From the NCBI GenBank assembly GCA_900546265.1, contig URCA01000073.1, positions 1 through 8,191 of the forward strand: 8,191 nucleotides of DNA, given 5' to 3'. The notes under the pieces were generated by a model. It made no database searches. It saw only the letters and a list, made by a program, of their open reading frames with translations, and was not told the DNA's origin. Shown in pieces: positions 1-5,703 of this stretch (position 1 is its first letter; the number at the start of each line of letters is the position of its first letter). Source of the stretch: an uncultured Oscillospiraceae bacterium. Its GTDB lineage: Bacteria > Bacillota > Clostridia > Oscillospirales > Acutalibacteraceae. The position numbers and the translations under genes are program-made.

Positions 1-104
1 GCTGTGGGCGCTCGCTCTCCCAAAAATCGGAGGTTGTTCGCTCCCCCTCACCTTAAGCCGGTGTCGCCAGCTTTTCCCTGCAAAGAGTATGTCCGCACTT
101 TCCC

Positions 105-134
105 GCATATATACCCGCAAAGCGGGTCATACTA
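105..134 (+). promoter_or_regulatory. SigG (or SigF)-type forespore promoter of the DUF421 operon
   Basis: GCATA at 105-109 and CATACTA at 128-134 are separated by 18 bases. This fits the Bacillus SigG consensus (GHATR, 17-18 bases, CATWHTA) at every defined position. The bases from 125 (GGTCATACTA) also fit the SigF -10 form GGNNANAHTR, although the spacing is one short for SigF, and the two sigma factors overlap in specificity. The start of transcription would fall near 141, about 28 bases before the chosen ATG at 169. The motif match is read directly; forespore expression is inferred. Confidence 0.6.
113..127. repeat. Inverted repeat ACCCGC-AAA-GCGGGT inside the promoter spacer
   Basis: Perfect 6-bp arms at 113-118 and 122-127 flank AAA and lie wholly between the -35 and -10 elements of the putative SigG promoter. 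No T-run follows on the plus strand, so it is not a convincing terminator. A DNA-binding operator is possible, as is chance. Confidence 0.4.
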
Positions 135-168
135 CTCGGCGAGAGAAAATGAAAGGCTGGGATTTTTC

Positions 169-843
169 ATGGCGATTACTGCTATCCGCACCGTGATAAT
201 CTACATATTCATTATCACGGCTATGCGCATCATGGGCAAACGGCAGCTGGGCGAGCTGCAGCCGGTGGAGCTGGTGGTGACCCTGCTGATCTCCGATCTG
301 GCCGCCGTGCCGATGCAGGAAAGCGGGATGCCCCTGCTCAACGGTCTGATCCCCATCCTCATCCTGGTGTCCCTGGAGCTGCTGCTGTCCGGGGCCATGC
401 TCAAGCTCCCCTGGGTTTCCCGGCTGATTACCGGCAACCCCATCACCATCATCCGGGACGGCCAGCTGGATCAGAAGGCCCTGAAAAAGCTGCGCATGAC
501 GGTGGATGACCTGATGGAAAACCTGCGGGGCATGAATTATTATGACATCAAGGATATTCAGTACGCCATCGCGGAAACCAACGGGAAAATCAGCGTGTTC
601 ATGAAGCCGGACAGCCAGCCCGCCACCTGCAAGGACGTAAATAACGTCCCCCCCGACAACGGGATGCCTTTGGTCATCATCAGCGACGGGAAAATATCCC
701 AGTGGGCGCTGCAGACCGTGGGGGTGGACGAGGCGTGGATCGACCAGGTGCTCATCGACAACGCCTGTCCTCAGGACAAGGTTTTCCTGCTCACCGCCAC
801 CAAAACCCGGGAATACTACCTAGTGCGCAAGGAATTGGCGTAA
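169..843 (+). CDS. DUF421 (YetF/YrbG/YdfS-type) membrane protein
   Basis: This 224-residue protein has hydrophobic segments at about residues 5-19, 34-48 and 58-77, followed by a soluble C-terminal part. The family hallmark RIMGKRQLGELQPVELVV (residues 20-37) is intact, with the usual ISDLAA next to it. The GNPITIIRDG stretch (89-98), the T-DDL---LR pattern (111-120) and the ETNGKISVF segment (136-144) are also typical. The reading frame is open back to base 4, but the upstream residues do not resemble the family. The ATG at 169 places the first membrane helix at the N-terminus and has GAAAGG at 151-156, a somewhat long 12 bases away. Bacillus homologues are spore inner-membrane proteins linked to membrane permeability, resistance and germination; the exact biochemical role is unknown. 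It is followed 32 bases later by a DUF4363 gene, its common partner. The upstream promoter suggests expression in the forespore (inference). Confidence 0.9.
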   Translation: MAITAIRTVIIYIFIITAMRIMGKRQLGELQPVELVVTLLISDLAAVPMQESGMPLLNGLIPILILVSLELLLSGAMLKLPWVSRLITGNPITIIRDGQLDQKALKKLRMTVDDLMENLRGMNYYDIKDIQYAIAETNGKISVFMKPDSQPATCKDVNNVPPDNGMPLVIISDGKISQWALQTVGVDEAWIDQVLIDNACPQDKVFLLTATKTREYYLVRKELA

Positions 844-875
844 AGACTCGCTAAGAGAAAGGAGGACTGGCCGCC

Positions 876-1259
876 ATGATCAAACGTATGCTCATCGCCC
901 TGGGAATGCTGCTGCTGACCGCCGCGCTGTGCGTCGGTTCCATTATAATTATGTCCCGCAACACCGATTATCTGCTGCAATCTCTCGATCAGATGCAGGA
1001 ATCCTTCGATCAGGGGGATATGGAAGCCTGCAAGCAGGAGGCGCGCCAATTCGCCAAGGATTTTGAGGAGAAGACGAAGATGTTCCCCTTTTTCCTCCGG
1101 CATGCGGACATCAGCCGCATCGAGGAAATCGCCATTCCCCTGCCGGTGCTTATCGAGCAGGGCGACACCCAGCATTTCGCCGCCGAGCTGGTCCGCTGCC
1201 GCAGCCAGCTCAGCAAGCTGTCGGAAATGGAACTGCCCCTGGCAGGAAATATTCTGTAA
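876..1259 (+). CDS. DUF4363 family membrane-anchored protein
   Basis: This is a 127-residue protein with one N-terminal hydrophobic helix (about residues 5-26, preceded by Lys-Arg). A helical, charged tail follows (about 30-118), rich in Gln, Glu and Lys, that should lie outside the membrane. The N-terminal segment lacks a clear signal-peptidase site, so it probably acts as an anchor. A strong AAAGGAGG (857-864) stands 11 bases before the ATG. The length, layout and position directly downstream of a DUF421 gene fit DUF4363, a family of unknown function found next to DUF421 genes in spore-forming Clostridia. It is probably co-transcribed with the DUF421 gene, since the 32-base gap has no terminator, and a complex of the two is plausible but not shown. 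Transcription would end at the hairpin two bases after the stop codon. Family assignment comes from recall of context and composition, not from a search. Confidence 0.78.
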   Translation: MIKRMLIALGMLLLTAALCVGSIIIMSRNTDYLLQSLDQMQESFDQGDMEACKQEARQFAKDFEEKTKMFPFFLRHADISRIEEIAIPLPVLIEQGDTQHFAAELVRCRSQLSKLSEMELPLAGNIL

Positions 1260-1261
1260 AA

Positions 1262-1297
1262 ACAAAGAGTAGATTCCATTCGGAATCTACTCTTTGT
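1262..1297. terminator. Bidirectional hairpin terminator between convergent genes
   Basis: Perfect 16-bp arms (1262-1277 and 1282-1297) close a four-base ATTC loop. On the minus strand the arm runs into a T5 tract (complement of the A5 at 1258-1262), so it is a good terminator for the ribbon-helix-helix gene, whose stop codon abuts the hairpin. On the plus strand the following bases (CTATTTAT) are only moderately T-rich, giving weaker but plausible termination for the DUF4363 gene. Confidence 0.8.
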
Positions 1298-1483
1298 CTA
1301 TTTATCGGTTTTCAAATCCTCCAGCGGGATGGGGCCGTTTTCTTTTTCGTATTGCTTAATATGCAGGAGGACGGCGCGTCCGATTTCCTTATTCATGGAA
1401 CGGCCCTCTGCTTCAGAAATATATTTTATTTTGTCCAGCAGTTCTCGAGAAATCCGCAAGGAATAACCCGCAGAGTTGGCCAT
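1298..1483 (-). CDS. Small ribbon-helix-helix (Arc/CopG-like) DNA-binding protein
   Basis: This is a 61-residue protein read on the minus strand. The pattern fits a ribbon-helix-helix fold: a short beta strand YSLRIS (residues 7-12) whose alternating residues would contact the DNA major groove, helix A (about 13-25), a turn at EGRSM (26-30), and helix B NKEIGRAVLLHIKQYEKE (31-48). A short Pro-rich tail follows. Such proteins bind palindromic operators as dimers, and many repress their own promoter or serve as antitoxins. No partner toxin gene is visible: the flanks are hairpins and unrelated genes. The frame stays open much further upstream into the asparaginase gene, but the ATG at 1483 fits because AAGGTG (on the minus strand, about 9 bases upstream) precedes it and the fold begins just after it. 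Its target is unknown. Confidence 0.75.
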   Translation of the reverse strand: MANSAGYSLRISRELLDKIKYISEAEGRSMNKEIGRAVLLHIKQYEKENGPIPLEDLKTDK

Positions 1484-1516
1484 AAACGTCAACACCTTAG
1501 AAAATGTATTGACTTT

Positions 1517-1540
1517 ATTATACTCATGTATTACTATAAT
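1517..1540 (-). promoter_or_regulatory. Candidate promoter and operator of the ribbon-helix-helix gene
   Basis: On the minus strand a perfect TATAAT (complement of 1517-1522) lies 33 bases before the start codon, with no good -35 element (CTGCCA at 19 bases is the nearest). The same hexamer recurs on the plus strand at 1535-1540. Together they form an imperfect 24-base palindrome, which is the kind of site a ribbon-helix-helix dimer pair could bind to repress its own gene. The block lies in strikingly AT-rich DNA (about 1500-1580) within GC-rich surroundings, so chance palindromes are likely too. Confidence 0.4.
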
Positions 1541-1596
1541 ATGGCAGAATAATATTATTTTGATATCACATAATTTCATTCTGCGCTCCCCCCCAT

Positions 1597-1640
1597 AAGC
1601 GAAAACCGCCGGGACGTTTTCGTCCCGGCGGTTTTCGCTT
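1597..1640. terminator. Perfect 20-bp hairpin terminator of the asparaginase gene
   Basis: Arms at 1597-1616 and 1621-1640 match perfectly around a TTTT loop. The GC-rich core (CCGCCGGGACG) is flanked by A4 on one side and T4 on the other, so RNA from either strand would have a GC stem followed by U residues. It starts one base past the asparaginase stop codon on the minus strand and insulates the downstream ribbon-helix-helix gene. Confidence 0.85.
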
Positions 1641-1641
1641 C

Positions 1642-2610
1642 CTATAGCCTTTCCCGTATAAACGCCGCCGCCTCGTCGTTGTCCTTGTATAACGCGCAGG
1701 CAATCAGCAGCAGGGCGTAGGCCCTCTCCATCGTGTTCCCCGGCAGCGGCAGGACGCCGCCGCCCTCCAATCCGGCGGCCGAGGCATAGCGATAGTCCGC
1801 CCCCTCCCGCCGGGCGGGACAGAGGGCCAGCAGCATCCCAGCGTCCCGGCAGCGGGCCGCGAACCCGGGAAAGCCTGTGGCCACCCCCTCCATGCAGGCC
1901 GTGCCGGAATGATACAGCCCGTGAAGCACCGCCCGCGTCCCCTCGGGCAGGGCGATAGTCCGGTAGTCCAATCCCGGGTAGGGCCACACCTGCGCGACGC
2001 AGGCGGCAAGCGGCGGCAGCCGGCGCAGCGGCGGCTCCCCGCCCCGCTTTCCGGGGGGAGCGGGCGCCACCCCGAACCGGTCGGTCAGCCCCGCGCACTG
2101 GGTCAGCCGTTCCCCGGGAATCAGCCGCACCTCCCGGCTCTCCGGCGCGTCGGCCAGATCGGACACGGCGGCGTACACCCCGCCGGGATGCCCCTGCGCG
2201 ATCGCCTGCACCGCCGCGGCGAAATGCCGGTGCCCGTTCGCCGCCGGATCGGTGGGCGGCGTGTGGCTGGATACCAGGATCACCGGCAGGGCCGTCCCCT
2301 CCAGCGCGAGGGCCAGCAGGTTGGCCGTGTAGGCCAGGGTGTCGGTGCCGTGGGTGAGGATCACCCCCGCGAACGCGGCGGGCTCCAGCCCGCGCAGCGC
2401 GTCCAGTAGGGTGTTCCACTTTTCCACGGTCATGTTTTCGCTCAGGGTGGTCAGCGGCTCCCTTTCGTCGAATACGGCGGGGCTGTCCGGATGCCGGCGG
2501 CGGAACACCTCCGTGAGCAGACGGCCACCGCCCGGCGCCGCGTCCGCCGCGCCGTCCGTCACTCGCGCGCCGATGGTGCCGCCGGTGTATAGCAGAGCGA
2601 TTGGTTTCAT
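1642..2610 (-). CDS. Asparaginase family amidohydrolase (type I/II fold), atypical active site
   Basis: This 322-residue protein has no signal peptide, so it is probably cytoplasmic. The family hydrolyses L-asparagine to aspartate and ammonia. The nucleophile motif YTGGTIG (residues 8-14, Thr12) and the second motif THGTDT (86-91, Thr89-Asp90) are intact and carry the same numbering as the E. coli enzymes. SSHTPPTDPAANG (114-126) corresponds to the conserved loop after the second motif. Two expected features are missing. No Lys occurs between residue 91 and about 187, where the catalytic Lys (162 in E. coli AnsB) should lie; Arg162 is the nearest candidate. The lid region after Thr12 has no Tyr (Tyr25 in E. 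coli). It may therefore act on a different amide or be weakly active. The ATG at 2610 is preferred over the longer frame because GGGAGGAG lies 6 bases upstream and the family begins just before TGGTI. It is a single-gene unit closed by the 1597-1640 hairpin. Confidence 0.87.
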   Translation of the reverse strand: MKPIALLYTGGTIGARVTDGAADAAPGGGRLLTEVFRRRHPDSPAVFDEREPLTTLSENMTVEKWNTLLDALRGLEPAAFAGVILTHGTDTLAYTANLLALALEGTALPVILVSSHTPPTDPAANGHRHFAAAVQAIAQGHPGGVYAAVSDLADAPESREVRLIPGERLTQCAGLTDRFGVAPAPPGKRGGEPPLRRLPPLAACVAQVWPYPGLDYRTIALPEGTRAVLHGLYHSGTACMEGVATGFPGFAARCRDAGMLLALCPARREGADYRYASAAGLEGGGVLPLPGNTMERAYALLLIACALYKDNDEAAAFIRERL

Positions 2611-2695
2611 GCGCAACTCCTCCCATTCGCCTTTATTGTACCGCATTCCAGCGAAGAAATCTTCCAAATTTTCGTTTTCTCCCAAATTTATTCAT

Positions 2696-2722
2696 TTGAC
2701 GTTCATAGAATCCGGTTATACT
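2696..2722 (+). promoter_or_regulatory. Candidate SigA promoter of the exporter operon
   Basis: TTGACG (2696-2701) and TATACT (2717-2722) sit 15 bases apart. Each is close to consensus, but the spacing is two bases short, which often marks a weak or activator-dependent promoter. The leader would be about 35 bases. The 154-base divergent gap (2611-2764) also carries TACAAT on the minus strand (complement of 2635-2640), a possible -10 for the asparaginase gene, without a recognisable -35. Confidence 0.4.
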
Positions 2723-2764
2723 TTTAACACTATACCCCAGTATTGTAAATGGAGGCTTCTGCCC

Positions 2765-3646
2765 ATGAGCGCGACAAAAGCGAAGAAAAAACTCCGCCGG
2801 CGGGTAATTGTCATTGTCGTCCTGGTGCTGCTGATCGGCGCCGCGGTGACGCTTTTCCTGCTGCGCCCCAAGGATGCCGCTTTTACCGAGGAAAAGGCGA
2901 AATCCGGGGATATCACCACCTATTACAGCTTCAGCGGCAACATCGAGGCCAAGGAACGCCAGTCCATCCTGGCGGATAAGGTCATGCAAATCAAAACCCT
3001 GAAGGTCAAGGAGGGCGACACCGTCAAGAAAGATGACGTCCTGGCCGAAACCACCATGGGGGAGAAGCTCCTGGCCAAAATTGACGGCGAAGTCACCAAG
3101 ATCTATGTGGAGGAGAGCGCCCAGCTGATGGCCGGCGTCCAGGTGATGGATCTGGTCAACTACGACGATCTCCAGGTGACCATCAAGGTGGACGAGTACG
3201 ATTTGAGCACCATCCAGGCGGGCAAGGCCGTCACCGCCACCATCAACGCCCTGGATAAGGACGTAAAGGGCACCGTCTCCAAGGTCTCCCGGGAGGCCGT
3301 GACCCTGAACGGCGTGTCCTATTTCACCGCATCGGTGGATTTGGAGAAGGACGCCTCCCTGCTCGTGGGCATGTCGGTGGAGGTCAAGCTCCTCAACCAG
3401 GAGGTCAAGGGGGTCACCACCCTGTCCATGAAGGCCCTCCAGTTCGATAACGAGAACAAGCCCTATGTCTACGTCAAAAACGCCGAGGGCAAAACCGAAA
3501 CCAAAGCGGTGACCGTGGGCATCAACGACGGCATCACCGTGGAAATTAAAGACGGCGTGAAGGCCGGCGACACCGTGCTGCTGCCCAAGGCCGGTTTTTC
3601 CTTTCCCATGATGGGCCACCGCGGCGACAGTGAGGACAAGGGATGA
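2765..3646 (+). CDS. HlyD/MacA-like adaptor subunit of an ABC exporter (short form)
   Basis: This 293-residue protein starts with a basic stretch (KAKKKLRRR, residues 5-13) and one membrane helix (about 13-33), and the rest is extracytoplasmic. A barrel-sandwich (lipoyl-like) domain is split as VKEGDTVKKDDVLA (81-94) and LLAKIDGEVTKIYV (102-115). Next come a beta-barrel region (about 135-210, including VTIKVDEYDL) and a membrane-proximal domain (about 215-275, ending VKAGDTVLLP). Adaptors of this class link an ABC transporter to its export path. Here the two lipoyl halves are joined directly, without the long alpha-helical hairpin that contacts TolC in Gram-negative systems. The ATG at 2765 has GGAGG (2751-2755) 9 bases upstream; the much longer open frame reaches into the asparaginase region and is not used. 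The stop codon overlaps the ATPase start (ATGA at 3643-3646), which implies translational coupling. Confidence 0.88.
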   Translation: MSATKAKKKLRRRVIVIVVLVLLIGAAVTLFLLRPKDAAFTEEKAKSGDITTYYSFSGNIEAKERQSILADKVMQIKTLKVKEGDTVKKDDVLAETTMGEKLLAKIDGEVTKIYVEESAQLMAGVQVMDLVNYDDLQVTIKVDEYDLSTIQAGKAVTATINALDKDVKGTVSKVSREAVTLNGVSYFTASVDLEKDASLLVGMSVEVKLLNQEVKGVTTLSMKALQFDNENKPYVYVKNAEGKTETKAVTVGINDGITVEIKDGVKAGDTVLLPKAGFSFPMMGHRGDSEDKG

Positions 3647-4383
3647 ACGGGGAAACGATTCTGACGATGCGGGACATCGTCAAGTGCTACCAGATGGGGG
3701 AAGAGGAGCAAATGATCCTAAAACACATCGATTTTTCGATGTGCCGGGGCGAATTTGTCTCCATTCTCGGCCCGTCCGGATCGGGCAAGTCCACCATGAT
3801 GAACATCATCGGCTGCCTGGATGTGCCCACCTCCGGGAGTTATATCCTCTCCGGCCAGGACACCTCCGACATGGACGAGGAGGAGCTGGCCCATATCCGC
3901 AACCGGGAGATCGGGTTCATCTTCCAGTCCTTCCAGCTCCTGCCCCGGCTCAACGCCCTGGAAAACGTGGAGCTGCCCCTGGTGTACGCCGGGGTGTCCC
4001 CGTCCGAGCGGCGGCGGCGCGCCAAAGCCGTGCTGGAGCGGGTGGGCCTGGAAAACAAAATGAAAAACTACCCGAACCAGCTCTCCGGCGGGCAGCAGCA
4101 GCGGGTGGCCATTGCACGGGCCGTGGTGACCGAGCCCACCATCCTGCTGGCGGACGAACCCACCGGCGCCCTGGATCAGGCCACCGGCCGGCAGGTGATG
4201 CAGCTGTTCCGGCAGCTGCACGACGAGGGGCGCACCATCATCATGATCACCCACGACGTGAACATCGCCGCCAACGCCCAGCGGATCGTCCATATCCTGG
4301 ACGGCCGGCTGTGGGAGGGCGATCCCCCGCCGGAGGGTGAAACCGCCGGCGCGGGCGCAGAAGGAGGCGGTGCGGATGTTTAG
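3643..4383 (+). CDS. ABC transporter ATP-binding protein, MacB/LolD type
   Basis: This is a 246-residue nucleotide-binding subunit with every catalytic motif present. Walker A GPSGSGKST is at residues 43-51, the Q-loop glutamine at 95, the signature LSGGQ at 147-151, Walker B ILLADE at 167-172 with the catalytic Glu172, the D-loop GALD at 175-178 and the switch His204. The LPRLNALENVELPL stretch after the Q-loop is typical of the LolD/MacB/FtsE group that pairs with FtsX-fold permeases. The C-terminal tail (about 227-246) is low-complexity, rich in Gly, Ala and Glu, and probably carries no function of its own. Its start codon overlaps the adaptor stop and its stop overlaps the permease start by 8 bases, so the three genes are one translationally linked operon. 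It powers export or release of an unknown substrate at the cytoplasmic membrane. Confidence 0.96.
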   Translation: MNGETILTMRDIVKCYQMGEEEQMILKHIDFSMCRGEFVSILGPSGSGKSTMMNIIGCLDVPTSGSYILSGQDTSDMDEEELAHIRNREIGFIFQSFQLLPRLNALENVELPLVYAGVSPSERRRRAKAVLERVGLENKMKNYPNQLSGGQQQRVAIARAVVTEPTILLADEPTGALDQATGRQVMQLFRQLHDEGRTIIMITHDVNIAANAQRIVHILDGRLWEGDPPPEGETAGAGAEGGGADV

Positions 4384-5554
4384 GGAAAGCCTGAAAATGT
4401 CCTGGCAGAATATCGTGCATAACAAAATGCGGTCCTTCCTCACCATCCTGGGCATCGTCATCGGCGTGGCGGCCATCATCGCCCTGATCACCACCGTGCA
4501 GAGCGTCATCACCGAGGTCAACAGCCAGTTCGACGATCTGGGGGCCAATACCCTGATGGTGCAGGCCCAGGGCACGGCCCTGAAAATGGGCCTGACCGAT
4601 AAGGATTTCGAGGACTTGCAGGCTGTGGAGGGCATCGCCGGGGCGTCTCCCACTGTGTCCGCCCACCTGGACATCGCGCAGAACGGCGTCGTCAAGGAAA
4701 ACGTGTCCATCCAGGGCAAGAACGAGCTGTATTTCGCCCGCAACCCCGACGCGGTCAAAGCCGGCCGGGGGCTTAACATCCTGGACGTGGAAAATAAAAA
4801 CCGGGTCTGCCTCATCAGTGAGACGCTGGAAAACGACCTGTTCGACAGCGAAAGCGCGGTGGGCCACACCCTGCGCCTGGGCGGCATCGCCTACACCATT
4901 GTCGGGGTGACAGCCAGCTCTACCGACATGACCAGCATGCTCATGGGCACGGGAGACGGCATCATCGTGCCCTATAAAAACGCCATGTCCCTGGCCGGGG
5001 TCAGCCACATCATGGCGGTGGAGATGTATATGGAGGACGGGGCAGATACCGACGCGGTCATCGACGACGTGGAGGCGGTGCTGGGCCAGGCCTTCAACTA
5101 CAAGGCCGACAGCTTTGCCGTCACCAACATGGAAAGCCTGCTGGACATGATGCACGACATGCAGAACATGATGCAGACCATGCTCGCCGGCATCGCGTCC
5201 ATCGCCCTGCTGGTGGGGGGCATCGGTATTATGAACATGATGCTGGTCTCCGTTACCGAGCGGACGACAGAAATCGGCCTGCGCAAGGCCTTGGGCGCGC
5301 AGCCAAAGCGGATCCAGATGCAGTTCCTCACCGAGGCCATTTTCCTTTCCCTGTTCGGGGGGATCATCGGCATTGTCGTCGGGCTGCTCATTTCCCTGCT
5401 GGTGGCTCTGGCCATCGACGTGGGCTTCGCCATATCGCTGAGCGCCATCGCGCTGGGCGTGGGCTTTTCGGTGCTGGTGGGCGTCGTGTTCGGCCTCGCC
5501 CCCGCTCGCAAGGCAAGCCGCCTCAACCCGATCGACGCGCTGCGCAGTGTGTAG
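4376..5554 (+). CDS. MacB/FtsX-fold ABC transporter permease
   Basis: This 392-residue subunit has the MacB layout: an N-terminal amphipathic helix (SLKMSWQNIVHNKMRSFLT), membrane helix 1 (about 21-43), a large extracytoplasmic domain (about 45-265), then helices 2-4 (about 270-292, 320-347 and 353-375). The family signature is very clear: GGIGIMNMMLVSVTERT (281-297), EIGLRKALGA (299-308) and PARKASRLNPIDALR at the C-terminus. Such permeases couple ATP hydrolysis in the cytoplasm to movement of substrates outside the membrane (antimicrobial peptides, lipoproteins or other hydrophobic molecules); the substrate here is unknown. The ATG at 4376 is chosen over an in-frame GTG at 4337 because AAGGAGG (4361-4367) stands 8 bases before it. 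The segment just before helix 2 (252-269) is unusually rich in methionine. The gene ends 28 bases before a strong terminator. Confidence 0.95.
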   Translation: MFRESLKMSWQNIVHNKMRSFLTILGIVIGVAAIIALITTVQSVITEVNSQFDDLGANTLMVQAQGTALKMGLTDKDFEDLQAVEGIAGASPTVSAHLDIAQNGVVKENVSIQGKNELYFARNPDAVKAGRGLNILDVENKNRVCLISETLENDLFDSESAVGHTLRLGGIAYTIVGVTASSTDMTSMLMGTGDGIIVPYKNAMSLAGVSHIMAVEMYMEDGADTDAVIDDVEAVLGQAFNYKADSFAVTNMESLLDMMHDMQNMMQTMLAGIASIALLVGGIGIMNMMLVSVTERTTEIGLRKALGAQPKRIQMQFLTEAIFLSLFGGIIGIVVGLLISLLVALAIDVGFAISLSAIALGVGFSVLVGVVFGLAPARKASRLNPIDALRSV

Positions 5555-5582
5555 CGCCGGTAAGCGCGGGAACAGGTTATCC

Positions 5583-5616
5583 AGTCTCCGGGACAAAGGT
5601 TCCGGAGACTTTTTTT
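5583..5616 (+). terminator. Intrinsic terminator of the exporter operon
   Basis: AGTCTCCGG (5583-5591) pairs with CCGGAGACT (5602-5610). Three further pairs, including one G-T, extend it to 12 bp with an AAAG loop. A run of seven T residues (5610-5616) follows. This is a textbook Rho-independent terminator, placed after the permease and before the GH94 gene. Confidence 0.92.
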
Positions 5617-5653
5617 ATGCCACGCTTTATGGAATTATCGCTGTGGCTTGGCT

Positions 5654-5664
5654 CATACTATACC
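5654..5664 (+). promoter_or_regulatory. Possible -10 region for the GH94 operon
   Basis: CATACTA (5654-5660) overlaps TATACC (5659-5664) in the 5617-5685 gap, between the upstream terminator and the GH94 ribosome binding site. A promoter must lie here or the gene depends on readthrough. No good SigA -35 is seen. GAATT at 5632-5636, 17 bases before CATACTA, matches the SigG -35 at four of five positions. Confidence 0.3.
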
Positions 5665-5685
5665 ATTGAACCTTCGATTTCCATG

Positions 5686-5694
5686 AAAAAGGAG
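5686..5694 (+). promoter_or_regulatory. Ribosome binding site that fixes a TTG start for the GH94 gene
   Basis: AAAAAGGAG lies 9 bases before TTG at 5704-5706. The nearest upstream in-frame ATG (5683) overlaps this site and has no ribosome binding site of its own. The first in-frame ATG (5617) directly follows the T-run of the terminator. Confidence 0.75.
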
Positions 5695-5703
5695 CGTTGC
5701 TTT

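Noticed and set aside
113..127. ACCCGC-AAA-GCGGGT as a terminator of an upstream gene
   Set aside because: The stem is only 6 bp and is followed by CATACTACTC rather than a T-run.
4..168. In-frame upstream extension of the DUF421 gene (55 extra residues)
   Set aside because: The residues are not membrane-like or family-like, and the region contains the putative promoter. The ATG at 169 gives the expected N-terminal helix.
1537..1543. CATATTA on the minus strand as a SigG -10 for the regulator
   Set aside because: No GHATR element lies 17-18 bases upstream, and such a heptamer is expected by chance in AT-rich DNA.
1484..2626. Long frame joining the ribbon-helix-helix protein to an Arg/Gly/Ala-rich N-terminal part
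   Set aside because: The N-terminal part is an out-of-frame reading of the asparaginase gene. A 20-bp terminator hairpin and an AT-rich promoter region lie within it.
2633..3619. 328-codon open frame antisense to the adaptor
   Set aside because: It shows the same His/Gly/Leu-rich shadow pattern, and no start signal or domain is recognisable.
4247..5596. 449-codon open frame antisense to the permease
   Set aside because: Composition is dominated by His, Asp and Gly from reversed GC-rich codons, and it starts within the terminator region. The permease on the other strand has full family signatures.
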